From NCBI RefSeq assembly GCF_030540765.1, contig NZ_JAUOEL010000001.1:682001-746000 (forward strand): a DNA stretch of 64,000 bases, read 5' to 3'. Under the pieces are notes generated by a model. The model saw only the letters and a list, made by a program, of their open reading frames with translations, ran no database searches and was not told the DNA's origin. A program made the position numbers and the translations under genes. The DNA comes from Flavivirga jejuensis (GTDB taxonomy: Bacteria > Bacteroidota > Bacteroidia > Flavobacteriales > Flavobacteriaceae). Positions 52,739 through 62,039 of the stretch are shown here, one piece after another (the stretch's first letter is position 1; every line of letters begins with the position of its first letter).

Positions 52739-53581
52739 TTATTTTATTTTAAACTCATACAAATTTCCACCTTCGCCATGCGCTTTTTCATCAGTAATAT
52801 AAACGGTGTTTTCATTCTTAAAACAAATACTTTCCTTTTGTGATTCACTCTTAAAGTCATATTGTTTAAAAGTGCCATTAAAAAAATTATCAGAAGTGAA
52901 ATTGCTAAAAACTAAAAGCGATTTTTGAGTTAATAATACTATCTGCTTGCCATTATCACTTATATCGGCCGAGGTTACCCAACAATGTAAATCGTTACAA
53001 GAACTAAACGTACCAACTAATTCTGCTACATGATTGCCCTTTTTAGCAGGGATCTTATATAAATGTGTTTTGCCAAAATCATTTTTTACTCGGCTTTTAG
53101 TAAATAAATATAAACTATCGTTATAATGGAAGAAAGCTTCGCAATCAAAATATAATTTTTTCTTTTTTGGAGGAAACTTTTTCTGGTCTGAATATTTAAA
53201 AGAAATGCGTTCAATATTAATTTTACCTTTATTGTTAAACGAATTCGAGGCTATTTTTAGAATAGCTAGATTCTTTCGTTTATTGTCATTGTTTCCAAAA
53301 TCACCAATATAAAGATTGCCTTTTTTGTCTGATGTTAAATCTTCCCAGTCGTGGTTTTTTGCGTCAATTTTTAACTCTTTTTTAATGTATCCTTTTTTAT
53401 TTAAACCATAAACTTTTGAAGCATTCCCACCATCATTTAACATCCAAATTAAATCTGAATTTGGTGCGATTTCAGTTCCAGAAACTTCGTGTAACGTTTT
53501 AGGGAGATTCGCAATCACATGCATACTATCTTGATTGCATGAAACTGTTAACAATATTACTAATAAAAGAAAATTATTCAT
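52739..53581 (-). CDS. Lipoprotein of unknown function, SdiA-regulated/beta-propeller-like
   Basis: 280 residues with a lipobox LTVSC (Cys15). The mature part shows LPKTLHEVSGTEIAPNSDLIWMLNDGGNASKVYGL, HDWEDLTSDKKGNLYIGDFGNNDNKRKNLAILKI, LYFDCEAFFHYNDSLYLFTKSR and SADISDNGKQIVLLTQ, a periodic strand pattern that suggests a propeller similar to SdiA-regulated proteins. No catalytic residues are evident. It diverges from the flavoprotein at 53630 across a 48-bp gap. Confidence 0.75.
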   Translation of the reverse strand: MNNFLLLVILLTVSCNQDSMHVIANLPKTLHEVSGTEIAPNSDLIWMLNDGGNASKVYGLNKKGYIKKELKIDAKNHDWEDLTSDKKGNLYIGDFGNNDNKRKNLAILKIASNSFNNKGKINIERISFKYSDQKKFPPKKKKLYFDCEAFFHYNDSLYLFTKSRVKNDFGKTHLYKIPAKKGNHVAELVGTFSSCNDLHCWVTSADISDNGKQIVLLTQKSLLVFSNFTSDNFFNGTFKQYDFKSESQKESICFKNENTVYITDEKAHGEGGNLYEFKIK

Positions 53582-53629
53582 TTAGGCAGTCATCATTTAT
53601 AGTGTTAAATTTACATCGTAATTTTTGAT

Positions 53630-54841
53630 ATGAAGGCATACGACGTTATTATTATTGGTGGTGGAGCTGCAGGTTTCTTTGCAGCTATTAATATAGCTGA
53701 ACAAAATACGAATTTAAAAATAATTATTTTAGAACGCGGTAAGGAAGGGCTTCAGAAAGTAAAAATATCTGGAGGTGGACGTTGTAATGTAACCCATGCA
53801 GAATTTATACCTTCAGAATTAGTACAAAATTATCCAAGAGGAGAAAAAGAATTATTAGGTTCTTTTCATCAGTTTATGACAGGTGATACTATGGAATGGT
53901 TTGAAAAACGAGGTGTCGCATTAAAAATTGAGGAAGATGGTCGTATGTTTCCCGTATCAAACTCATCACAAACTATTATTGATTGCTTTCTAAGCGAGGC
54001 AGAAAAGCATGGTGTTGACGTGTTGTATAACCATTCGGTAAAATCTATTCAAAAGAAGCATGATTTATGGTTGTTAGAAACTAATCAAGGTGACTTTACT
54101 TCAAAAAAAATATTAATAGCAACAGGTAGTAATTCGAAAATTTGGGATTTATTGAAACATTTAGGACATACCGTTTCGCAACCAGTTCCTTCTCTTTTTA
54201 CTTTCGATATTAAGGATACCCGAATCAAAGACATTCCTGGTGTTGTGGCTCAAAACGTAGCAATTAAAGTTGTTGATAGTTATTTAGAATCAGAAGGACC
54301 ATTACTCATCACACATGTTGGTATGAGTGCGCCAGCAATTTTAAAACTTTCGGCTTTTGGCGCTTTAGAATTTGAAAAACGGGATTATAAATTTCAAATT
54401 AAAATCAATTTTATAAGACAATCTTTTGAAGACTGTTTACATGGTTTAAAAGCATTTAAACAAGATCTTGCTAAAAAAACGGTGTTTAAATTTACTCAAT
54501 ATGACTTGCCTAAAAGGTTATGGCAACAATTGGTATTGGCATCAAATATTTCAATATCTACTACTTGGGCAGATTTAAACAAACAACAATTGGAAGCTTT
54601 AGCATTACAATTAACGGATGCTGAATTTAAAGTTACTGGAAAAAGTACATTTAAAGAAGAATTTGTAACAGCAGGTGGTATCGATTTAAAAGAGGTTAAT
54701 TTTAAAACTTTTGAAAGTAAGCTTCATAAAGACTTGTATTTTGCTGGTGAAATTTTAAATATAGATGCTATTACAGGTGGGTTTAATTTTCAGAATGCAT
54801 GGACTGGTGCTTTTATTGCTGCAAGATCTATTGTTGATTAG
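53630..54841 (+). CDS. HI0933/YhiN-family flavoprotein
   Basis: 403 residues. The FAD-binding fold begins DVIIIGGGAAGFFAAINIAE, followed by KVKISGGGRCNVTHAE, a diagnostic HI0933 motif. LLITHVGMSAPAILKLSAFG and the C-terminal LYFAGEILNIDAITGGFNFQNAWTGAFIAA also fit. The family includes BaiN and proteins of undefined oxidoreductase activity. It is a single gene by spacing, with a pseudogenised toxin-antitoxin module 109 bp downstream. Confidence 0.92.
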   Translation: MKAYDVIIIGGGAAGFFAAINIAEQNTNLKIIILERGKEGLQKVKISGGGRCNVTHAEFIPSELVQNYPRGEKELLGSFHQFMTGDTMEWFEKRGVALKIEEDGRMFPVSNSSQTIIDCFLSEAEKHGVDVLYNHSVKSIQKKHDLWLLETNQGDFTSKKILIATGSNSKIWDLLKHLGHTVSQPVPSLFTFDIKDTRIKDIPGVVAQNVAIKVVDSYLESEGPLLITHVGMSAPAILKLSAFGALEFEKRDYKFQIKINFIRQSFEDCLHGLKAFKQDLAKKTVFKFTQYDLPKRLWQQLVLASNISISTTWADLNKQQLEALALQLTDAEFKVTGKSTFKEEFVTAGGIDLKEVNFKTFESKLHKDLYFAGEILNIDAITGGFNFQNAWTGAFIAARSIVD

Positions 54842-54950
54842 AGACTAAAGACCTAAAAAATCTCAAGAACTATATCGGTCTATTTCATTAATTAAAGAAT
54901 TTAGTTATTTGTATATATAATGTGTATATTTAATATTTATATCATTTGTT

Positions 54951-55062
54951 ATGGGGAAAACAAAAAAGCTTATTGAGTTAGATGATAAAGCGAGATGAAG
55001 CAGGGGATTTAAAAACAACATCTGTTGCTGAGGTTTTAGCGAAATATGGAAGAAAATTATAG
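54951..55062 (+). pseudogene. Frameshifted antitoxin gene of a RelE/ParE-type module
   Basis: From ATG at 54951 the frame gives MGKTKKLIELDDKAR and then stops. In the +1 frame from 54988 it continues KRDEAGDLKTTSVAEVLAKY then GRKL and a stop at 55060-55062. The combined product of about 37 residues resembles short antitoxins encoded just before RelE/ParE toxins. The toxin relic's ATG (55046) overlaps its end by 17 bases, the normal arrangement for such pairs. The single frameshift should abolish the protein. Confidence 0.65.
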
Positions 55063-55319
55063 GTTTTCGGATGAAGCCAAGCAAGAACTTCATAGAGCAT
55101 TATGCTATTTTAAGTTGATGTACAAAGATGATGTGTTTATGGATGACCTAATTAGTCAATTAAGACTCATTTTTTCTATGCCTACTGCATTTCAAATTAG
55201 GTATAAAAAGCGTTAGAATTCTTGGATTTAATAAATTCAATTACTCAATTCATTACAGAATTAAAGAGGATGGTGACATTGTAATCTATCACATACTTAA
55301 CCATAAACAAGGCTTTTAA
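55046..55319 (+). pseudogene. Frameshifted RelE/ParE-type toxin gene
   Basis: Reading from ATG at 55046 gives MENYRFSDEAKQELHRALCY and on to MPTAFQIRYKKR before TAG at 55214-55216. In the +1 frame from 55215 the protein resumes RILGFNKFNYSIHYRIKED followed by GDIVIYHILNHKQGF and TAA at 55317-55319. FQIRY followed by a F-x-YSIHYRI block is typical of plasmid-stabilisation toxins of the RelE/ParE superfamily. An added base near 55211 would explain the break. The toxin is inactive by this sequence. Confidence 0.8.
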
Positions 55320-55406
55320 AACAAAAACATATATAGTATTTCACTTTTTATCTCTAATTAAATAGTGGGTTAAGGAGTTGTGCTTTTTAAATTTTTTAAT
55401 AGATAT

Positions 55407-55949
55407 ATGAAAACATACATCGCACTTTTAAGAGGTATTAATGTTAGCGGACAAAAAAAAGTTCCAATGGCAGAATTACGAGAGTTACTCACTAACTCGG
55501 GATTAGAAAATGTACAAACCTATATTCAAAGTGGAAATGTGATTTTTAAGTCACCAGAAAAAGATGTTCAAAAATTAGAATTGAAAATACATGAAGCTAT
55601 CAACACTCATTTTGGTTTTGAAGTGCCAATTCTTGTAAAAACACCAGAAGATTTACAGCAAATTTTTGATAATTGTCCATTTCCAGAAGAGGAAAAAATG
55701 AGCAGCTATTTTACGTTATTATATGCTATTCCTGATACTAACTTAATAAAGGAAGCTTCAAAGATATCTTACCCAAATGAAGTGTTTGTTATCACCGATG
55801 CGTGTATTTATTTTTATAGCTTTACAGGATATGGAAAGGCTAAATACAACAACAATTTTTTTGAGCGAAAATTAAAAACAACAGCAACTGCTAGAAATTA
55901 TAAAACTATGGTAAAGTTGTTATCTTTGTCGGCTGATTCTAACGCATAG
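55407..55949 (+). CDS. DUF1697-family protein
   Basis: 180 residues from the ATG at 55407 (MKTYIALLRGINVSGQKKVPMAELRELL); a frame from 55380 would add nine non-family residues. Conserved blocks include YIQSGNVIFKSPEKD and FFERKLKTTATARNYKTMVKLLSL, standard for DUF1697. The function of the family is unknown. It lies 24 bp before the mevalonate decarboxylase gene in the same direction, probably without functional connection. Confidence 0.92.
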   Translation: MKTYIALLRGINVSGQKKVPMAELRELLTNSGLENVQTYIQSGNVIFKSPEKDVQKLELKIHEAINTHFGFEVPILVKTPEDLQQIFDNCPFPEEEKMSSYFTLLYAIPDTNLIKEASKISYPNEVFVITDACIYFYSFTGYGKAKYNNNFFERKLKTTATARNYKTMVKLLSLSADSNA

Positions 55950-55973
55950 AAAAAAGCAACGAAATTTTAGTAG

Positions 55974-57083
55974 ATGAAAGACGTACAATTTATTCCTAAA
56001 CCCTATATAAATTATGTTGAAAGTGGAAGTTTTAGATGGTCATCGCCAAGTAACATTGCTTTGGTTAAATATTGGGGTAAAAAAGAACATCAGATTCCAG
56101 AGAATCCATCCGTTAGTTTTACACTAGATAACTGTAAAACAACCACGACATTGCATTTTTCTAAAAAAGAAAATAATGAAAAACTATCATTCGATGTTTT
56201 TTTAGATGGAGAAAAGAAAGACGATTTTAAACCAAAAATTGAAACTTTTTTCAAACGAATAGAAATCTATTTGCCATTTTTAAGAGATTACCATTTTAAA
56301 ATTGAAACGTCTAATACCTTTCCACATAGTTCTGGTATTGCGTCTTCTGCGAGTGGTATGAGTGCTTTGGCTATGTGTTTAATGAGTATCGAAAAATTAT
56401 TAATCGAATCTGATATCACCTTGAGCGAAGTCGAAAGGTCTTTAAACAATGATTTTTTCATTCAAAAAGCATCCTTTTTAGCGCGATTAGGTTCTGGAAG
56501 TGCTTGTAGAAGTCTTGAAGGTGATCTAGTAGTTTGGGGAAAACACGATGAGATTGATGGAAGTTCAGATTTATTTGGTGTCAAATATCCATTTGAAGTA
56601 CATAACAATTTTAAAAATTACCAGGACACTATTTTATTAGTAGACAAAGGAGAAAAGCAGGTAAGCAGCACTGTTGGTCATAATTTAATGCATGGCCATC
56701 CATTTGCACAAGAACGTTTTAAACAAGCACATAAAAACCTATCTAGTTTAATAACCGTATTTAAAGAAGGTGATCTAGATGCATTTATAGAAATTGTTGA
56801 AAGTGAGGCGCTAACACTACATGCGATGATGATGACTAGTATGCCGTATTTTATTTTAATGAAACCAAATACCTTAGAAATAATAAATAAAATTTGGGCA
56901 TTTAGACAAACAACAAACTCAAAAGTCTGTTTTACTTTAGATGCAGGTGCTAATGTGCATGTTTTATATCCAGAATGTGAATGTGAGAAAGTTTGCGAAT
57001 TCATTAAGAATGAATTAGTTGCATTTTGCCAAAAAGGTGAGTATATTGACGATAAAATTGGATTTGGAGCGAAACAATTGTAA
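55974..57083 (+). CDS. mvaD: Diphosphomevalonate decarboxylase
   Basis: 369 residues of the GHMP superfamily. SPSNIALVKYWGKKEHQIPENPSVSFTLDN and the phosphate-binding SSGIASSASGMSALA are diagnostic; SAC in ARLGSGSACRSLEGD and LDAGANVHVL also match. It converts mevalonate 5-diphosphate to isopentenyl diphosphate with ATP. The mevalonate kinase gene follows after 29 bp. The bases at 56421-56435 match a repeat unit found elsewhere in the window and encode LSEVE in this protein. Confidence 0.95.
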   Translation: MKDVQFIPKPYINYVESGSFRWSSPSNIALVKYWGKKEHQIPENPSVSFTLDNCKTTTTLHFSKKENNEKLSFDVFLDGEKKDDFKPKIETFFKRIEIYLPFLRDYHFKIETSNTFPHSSGIASSASGMSALAMCLMSIEKLLIESDITLSEVERSLNNDFFIQKASFLARLGSGSACRSLEGDLVVWGKHDEIDGSSDLFGVKYPFEVHNNFKNYQDTILLVDKGEKQVSSTVGHNLMHGHPFAQERFKQAHKNLSSLITVFKEGDLDAFIEIVESEALTLHAMMMTSMPYFILMKPNTLEIINKIWAFRQTTNSKVCFTLDAGANVHVLYPECECEKVCEFIKNELVAFCQKGEYIDDKIGFGAKQL

Positions 57084-57112
57084 TTTTGACAAACCAAATC
57101 AAAAGTAACTTT

Positions 57113-58042
57113 ATGAAAGGACCTTTATTTTACTCAAAAATATTACTCTTCGGAGAATATGGAATCATTAAAGATTCCAAAGGATTATCCATACCTTATA
57201 ACTTTTATAATGGTGCTTTAAAAACGGATAAAAACCCTTCAGAAACTGCTATTGAATCAAACGAAAGCTTAAAGCATTTTGTTGGCTATTTAGAAGATAT
57301 TGATTCTAAATTAGTAACGTTTGATATTGCATTATTAAAACAACACGTCAATGCTGGTATGTATTTCGATTCTTCTATCCCACAAGGTTATGGTGTTGGA
57401 AGTAGTGGCGCTTTAGTTGCTGCTATTTACGATAAATATGCTCAGGATAAAATCACAGTTTTAGAAAATTTAACTCGTGAGAAGCTGTTAAAATTAAAAG
57501 CTATTTTTTCAGCAATGGAATCTTTTTTTCATGGTAAATCTTCCGGTTTAGATCCTTTAAATAGTTATTTAAGCATTCCAATTCTTATCAATTCCAAAGA
57601 TAATATCGAAGCTACAGGAATTCCTTCACAAAAGAATGAAGGTAAAAATGCTGTGTTTTTATTAGATAGTGGCATTATTGGAGAAACAGCTCCTATGGTG
57701 CGTATCTTTATGGAAAATATGAAGCAAGAAGGTTTTCGTAGGATGATTAAAAATCAATTTGTTAAACATACCGATGCTTGTGTCGATGATTTTTTGAAAG
57801 GAGACATCAAATCGTTATTTAAGAATACAAAGAGTTTGTCGAAAGTTGTTTTAAACCATTTTAAACCTATGATTCCTCAACAGTTTCATGAGCTTTGGAA
57901 AAAAGGTATTGAAACAAACGAATATTATCTAAAGCTTTGCGGCTCTGGAGGTGGTGGTTATATTCTCGGATTTACAGAAGATATCGATAAAGCAAAGCAA
58001 TCACTTAGCAGCTATAAATTAGAAGTCGTTTATAACTTCTAA
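57113..58042 (+). CDS. mvk: Mevalonate kinase
   Basis: 309 residues from the ATG at 57113 (MKGPLFYSKILLFGEYGIIKDSKGLSIPY); an upstream TTG at 57086 would add nine residues unlike the family. The ATP loop reads IPQGYGVGSSGALVAAIYDKY and the C-terminal GHMP motif KLCGSGGGGYILGF. It phosphorylates mevalonate at O5, the first ATP step of the pathway. Next to mvaD, it shows that this organism makes isoprenoids by the mevalonate route. Confidence 0.92.
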   Translation: MKGPLFYSKILLFGEYGIIKDSKGLSIPYNFYNGALKTDKNPSETAIESNESLKHFVGYLEDIDSKLVTFDIALLKQHVNAGMYFDSSIPQGYGVGSSGALVAAIYDKYAQDKITVLENLTREKLLKLKAIFSAMESFFHGKSSGLDPLNSYLSIPILINSKDNIEATGIPSQKNEGKNAVFLLDSGIIGETAPMVRIFMENMKQEGFRRMIKNQFVKHTDACVDDFLKGDIKSLFKNTKSLSKVVLNHFKPMIPQQFHELWKKGIETNEYYLKLCGSGGGGYILGFTEDIDKAKQSLSSYKLEVVYNF

Positions 58043-58121
58043 ACTTCACTTATCACTCTGAACTCTTTCTTGCACTAAGTCTAGTCGGGATGTGTTTCAG
58101 GATTTCAATAATAAGTTTTTT

Positions 58122-59024
58122 ATGTTAAACAGAAGGCAGAAACATATTTTACTCAAGTTTTTTAGCTTATTTTCTGTTGTAAGAGGTTATAATGTTTTAA
58201 TTATTGTTATAGCGCAATATCTAACGTCTGTCTATATTTTGGCAAATAATAAACCGTTGAAACAGGTCGTTTTCGATCTTAATTTATTTATGATTGTTTT
58301 AGCTTCAGCGTTAACTATAGCAGGAGGTTATATTATAAATAATTTTTACGATTCGGAGAAAGATTTAATCAATAGACCCATTAAATCCAGATTAGACAGG
58401 TTAGTCAGTCAGAACACAAAACTCTCTTTTTACTTTGTTTTAAATTTCTTAGCAGCAGTTATGGCCAGCTATGTTTCTTTTAAAGCAGTTGTGTTCTTTT
58501 CTATTTATATTTTTGGTATTTGGTTTTATTCTCATAAATTAAAAAAGCAACCATTTATAGGGAACCTAACATCAGCGATATTAACCATTACGCCATTTTT
58601 TGCCATATTTATGTACTATAAAAATTTCGAAACGGTCATTTTTGTACATGCTATGTTTTTATTTTTAATTATTTCTATGCGAGAACTCACTAAAGATCTG
58701 GAAAATATAAAAGGCGATCTGGCGCAAAATTATAAAACCATTCCAATTACTTATGGTGAAAAAGCTTCTAAGTTGATGTTAACCATTTTATCTGTTTTAA
58801 CCTTAATTCCAACGTATTTGTTGTTGTTTAAGTTTGAAGTAGGACATATGTATCTATATTTTTACCTAAGTACATTGTTGCTGCTTGGGTTTTTGGTGTT
58901 GCTTTGGAGGTCTAAAACGAAAACACACTATCTTATTCTCCATAATGTGTTAAAGTTTATTATTGTGCTTGGCGTTTTTAGTATTTTGTTGATTGATATT
59001 ACAATCGTTTTAAATAGAATTTAA
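58122..59024 (+). CDS. UbiA-family prenyltransferase
   Basis: 300 residues from the ATG at 58122 (MLNRRQKHILLKFF), with eight or nine membrane spans. The first Asp-rich motif is NNFYDSEKDLINRP and the second KDLENIKGD followed by KTIPITYGEKAS. UbiA enzymes attach a prenyl chain to an aromatic or polar acceptor; in Bacteroidota this one is often annotated as geranylgeranylglycerol-phosphate geranylgeranyltransferase. It directly follows the mevalonate genes, which supply its isoprenoid donor. Its stop codon overlaps the next ATG by one base. Confidence 0.9.
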   Translation: MLNRRQKHILLKFFSLFSVVRGYNVLIIVIAQYLTSVYILANNKPLKQVVFDLNLFMIVLASALTIAGGYIINNFYDSEKDLINRPIKSRLDRLVSQNTKLSFYFVLNFLAAVMASYVSFKAVVFFSIYIFGIWFYSHKLKKQPFIGNLTSAILTITPFFAIFMYYKNFETVIFVHAMFLFLIISMRELTKDLENIKGDLAQNYKTIPITYGEKASKLMLTILSVLTLIPTYLLLFKFEVGHMYLYFYLSTLLLLGFLVLLWRSKTKTHYLILHNVLKFIIVLGVFSILLIDITIVLNRI

Positions 59025-59974
59025 TGGATCATATACTTAAAGTCGCACTTGCTCAGATCTCACCCGTATGGTTGAATAAAACAGACACCTTAAAAAAAGT
59101 TGAACAGTCCATTATAGATGCTTCTCAAGAAGCTGTCGAATTAATTGTTTTTGGAGAAGGTTTAGTGCCAGGTTACCCGTTTTGGTTAGCGTTAACAGAC
59201 GGCGCAGAATGGAATAAAACAGTCAATAAAGAATTGCATGCGCATTATGTATCTCATGCTATTTGTATTGAAAAAGGAGATTTAGCATCCATTTGCGAAC
59301 TATCAAAGAAATACAAAATGGCTGTTTATTTAGGTATTATAGAACGTCCACTGGATAGAGGCGGGCATAGTGTATATGCTTCTTTAGTATATATAGACCA
59401 AAAGGGAAATATTAGATCGGTACATAGAAAGTTACAACCAACATATGATGAGCGTTTAACGTGGTCTTCTGGAGATGGTAACGGTTTGCAGGTGCATCCG
59501 TTAAAACAATTTACCGTAGGCGGATTAAATTGTTGGGAAAATTGGATGCCATTGCCAAGGGCGGCCTTATATGGTTTGGGTGAAGATTTACATATTGCTG
59601 TATGGCCAGGGAGCGACCATAATACAAAAGACATTACGCGTTTTATAGCACGAGAATCGCGTTCGTTTGTTATATCTGTATCTAGTTTAATGACTAAAGA
59701 AGATTTCCCTAAAGAGACGCCACATTTAGAACGGATATTAGAAAAAGCTCCAGATATCTTAGCAAATGGAGGTAGCTGTATAGCTGGTCCAGATGGCGAG
59801 TGGATTGTTGAACCCGTTTTGAATAAAGAAGGTTTGATTATACAAACGATTGATTTTAATAGAGTATTAGAAGAACGTCAAAATTTTGATTCCGTTGGAC
59901 ATTATTCAAGACCCGATGTTACTAAGCTTAGTGTTAATAGAGAGCGCCAATCTACAGTTGAGTTTAAAGACTGA
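59024..59974 (+). CDS. Nitrilase-family carbon-nitrogen hydrolase
   Basis: 316 residues. The Glu-Lys-Cys triad is visible: Glu45 in VFGEGLVPGYP, Lys136 in HRKLQPTYDERLTW and Cys170 in GGLNCWENWMPLPRAALY. The motifs are those of branch-1 nitrilases, which hydrolyse nitriles to acids, rather than amidases. The ATG overlaps the stop of the prenyltransferase gene by one base (TAATG), so the two are translationally coupled. The substrate is not evident; a link with prenyl metabolism is only by position. Confidence 0.92.
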   Translation: MDHILKVALAQISPVWLNKTDTLKKVEQSIIDASQEAVELIVFGEGLVPGYPFWLALTDGAEWNKTVNKELHAHYVSHAICIEKGDLASICELSKKYKMAVYLGIIERPLDRGGHSVYASLVYIDQKGNIRSVHRKLQPTYDERLTWSSGDGNGLQVHPLKQFTVGGLNCWENWMPLPRAALYGLGEDLHIAVWPGSDHNTKDITRFIARESRSFVISVSSLMTKEDFPKETPHLERILEKAPDILANGGSCIAGPDGEWIVEPVLNKEGLIIQTIDFNRVLEERQNFDSVGHYSRPDVTKLSVNRERQSTVEFKD

Positions 59975-60039
59975 AACAAATTGGCATTCTTAAATCGTCA
60001 ATCATAAATTTAACTATATCTTTGCAAAAAATTAGAGTA

Positions 60040-60885
60040 ATGAGTAAGCAACAAGGAGGACAGAGAAAAGGAAAGACTTCATTTGGAGGTTCTAAAAAAG
60101 ACTTCAAGAAAAGTTTTACGAAAGGAAATGCTCCTTTTAAAAAGAGCGAGCCTCAGCAAAATAAAAAACCATCTAATCCTAATGAGATTAGATTAAACAA
60201 ATATGTCGCTAATTCGGGAATTTGCTCTCGAAGAGAGGCCGATGTTCATATTGCTACTGGATTGGTTTCTGTAAATGGAAAAGTGATCGTAGAAATGGGG
60301 TACAAAGTTAAAATAGGAGATGAGGTTCGTTATGATGGTGCGCGTATTAATCCAGAAAAGAAAGCTTATGTCTTGCTTAATAAGCCAAAAGGATTTGCTA
60401 CCACAACCAGTGAAGGTAAAGGAAGAACAGTTATGGATTTAGTTGCCAATGCAACAACTTCCAGAATAAAACCTATTGGACGTTTAGGTAGAAATTCTAA
60501 AGGATTATTATTATTCACTAATGATGATGCTGTAGTAGATAAATTTATAAACTCCAAAAATGGGGTGTCTCGTTTATTTCATATAGAACTAAATAAAAAT
60601 TTAAAGCTGGAAGACTTAAAAAAAATACAAGCGGGCTTTAAAGTAGAAGGAAAGTTAATAGCTGTTGAAGAAATTAGTTATATTGATGGCGCTTCAAAAA
60701 AAGAAATAGGTCTTAAAATTAAAAATACAGGAAACTCCATCATTCGTACTATCTTCGATTATTTAAAATATGAAATCGAGAATTTAGATTGTGTTGGCAT
60801 TGGTCATCTTACCAAAAAGGATATTCCTCGCGGATCATGGAAACATCTTACAGAGCAGGAATTAAACACCCTTAAAATGCTTTAA
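60040..60885 (+). CDS. RluB/RsuA-like pseudouridine synthase paralogue, catalytic Asp absent
   Basis: 281 residues from the ATG at 60040; a -7-like TATCTTTG (60017-60024) lies just upstream. A Lys/Gly-rich tail (about 1-50) precedes an S4 RNA-binding domain (IRLNKYVANSGICSRREADV, GLVSVNGKVI) and the RsuA-type synthase domain (VLLNKPKGFATTTSEGKGRTVMDLV). The active-site motif, normally GRLDxxTxGLLL, reads GRLGRNSKGLLLFTND: codon GGT replaces an Asp codon. The downstream QVRRMF-type block is also altered (NSIIRTIFDYL). It may be a non-catalytic RNA-binding relative acting on ribosome assembly, if the sequence is correct. Confidence 0.85.
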   Translation: MSKQQGGQRKGKTSFGGSKKDFKKSFTKGNAPFKKSEPQQNKKPSNPNEIRLNKYVANSGICSRREADVHIATGLVSVNGKVIVEMGYKVKIGDEVRYDGARINPEKKAYVLLNKPKGFATTTSEGKGRTVMDLVANATTSRIKPIGRLGRNSKGLLLFTNDDAVVDKFINSKNGVSRLFHIELNKNLKLEDLKKIQAGFKVEGKLIAVEEISYIDGASKKEIGLKIKNTGNSIIRTIFDYLKYEIENLDCVGIGHLTKKDIPRGSWKHLTEQELNTLKML

Positions 60886-61502
60886 TAAGTTTTAAGAAAC
60901 TGCTTAAATTTTATCCATTAGTTTATTGGTTTCAACTGTAGTTAAAACTATGTGCTTTAGTGCTTTTAGCTTCTAAAAATTTTAGACACGAATTTCACGA
61001 ATTCACACGAATTCAGTTTTACCATATTTCACGAAGCAGACTTTCAGTCTGTCAAAAGGAACCTATGGACTTCCAGTCCATCATGGTTTAGTTTCCCTTT
61101 GTTGGGGACTTAATACACCCAAACTAATTCCAAAAATAAAACTTAAACAGTTTCTAAAAAAAGTAAAAAAATAATTTTAAAAAAACATTAAATTAAATTT
61201 TTTATATTTCATTTGTATTAGCAATTAGCTGATCATTATGATATGTTTTTATATGTTCGGGCTTTTGAGAAACAGGAAGTCAAATTCAAAAGCAGCTTAT
61301 ATATTAAGTAACCGAATTTTAGAGCTAACTTCCATATATTCCAAAATATCTACTCAGTATAGGTATAGATTTATGCAACCCATAGGTAAGCAAATACTTT
61401 CAAATAAAATTTATTTATTTAATATTTGTATAAATAAAATTCAGAAATTTATTTGTATCTTAACACTGCCAAGTGTATTAAAACTTAACCAATTTTAAGA
61501 AA
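60886..61502. other. Gene-free region with hairpin repeats
   Basis: No convincing gene is present; the 86-codon frame at 61238-61498 has Ile/Lys/Asn-rich, low-complexity content and no family. Around 60984-61015 CACGAATT units recur three times. Two hairpins of the same design follow: CAGACT-TTC-AGTCTG (61037-61051) and ATGGACT-TCC-AGTCCAT (61065-61081). The pair GACTTTCAGTC/GACTTCCAGTC looks like one duplicated, diverged unit of a dispersed repeat. Confidence 0.6.
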
Positions 61503-61781
61503 ATGAAACGAATTATTGTAGATTATGAAAAGCTTGACAAAGATATTTTAAATCTTTTAGTCGAAAAATTTCCAGATGGATATGATGATAAAGACATCAT
61601 TTCGTTTAGAAATGCACACAACGATTTAATTGAAGCTGTTGAAGTAAAAACTGAAGATACGATCTATTTAGTGAAAGTAGGAACGTATTTAGCAAAAGCT
61701 ATGGCGGATTTTGGAGATGAAGAAGATTCTGGTAGTACAAATGCTACAGTACCAGATGCTAATTTTGAAGAAGAAGAGTAA
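61503..61781 (+). CDS. Small acidic protein, unknown function
   Basis: 92 residues: MKRIIVDYEKLDKDILNLL at the start, then VEKFPDGYDDKDIISFRNAHNDLIEAVEV and a C-terminal acidic tail (GDEEDSGSTNATVPDANFEEEE). I do not know a named family, but a small cytosolic protein of this pattern is common in flavobacteria. It precedes another small protein by 33 bp in the same direction, suggesting one transcript. Confidence 0.75.
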   Translation: MKRIIVDYEKLDKDILNLLVEKFPDGYDDKDIISFRNAHNDLIEAVEVKTEDTIYLVKVGTYLAKAMADFGDEEDSGSTNATVPDANFEEEE

Positions 61782-61814
61782 GATGATGGTTCAAATTAAA
61801 AAATCTTACTAGTT

Positions 61815-62039
61815 ATGAGTACAGCAATTTTTAAACAATACCAAGACGGTTATTATACGTTTCTGTTTGATGATGGTGTGCAGTTGGACTTCGAAGAAAT
61901 TCACCCTAAAGCACTTTATCATTACGATTTAAAAAATGATAGTTCCTATATCGGAAAGTCCTTTGAGTTATTGTTTATAGAAGCGTTTGACGATAGAGAT
62001 CAAGCCATTTATAGAATACAACGTTTAAAGCTTGTTTGA
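61815..62039 (+). CDS. Small conserved protein, unknown function
   Basis: 74 residues: MSTAIFKQYQDGYYTFLFDD and LDFEEIHPKALYHYDLKNDSSYIGKSFELLFIEAF, ending YRIQRLKLV. The strand-rich, acidic sequence could be a small beta fold. It is downstream of the acidic protein at 61503 and its last 15 bases overlap the end of the convergent mannosyltransferase gene. No function is recognised. Confidence 0.75.
   Translation: MSTAIFKQYQDGYYTFLFDDGVQLDFEEIHPKALYHYDLKNDSSYIGKSFELLFIEAFDDRDQAIYRIQRLKLV

Noticed and set aside
61238-61498. 86-codon plus-strand frame
   Set aside because: Low-complexity Ile/Lys/Asn-rich content, no family resemblance and AT-rich intergenic context; more likely a chance frame.
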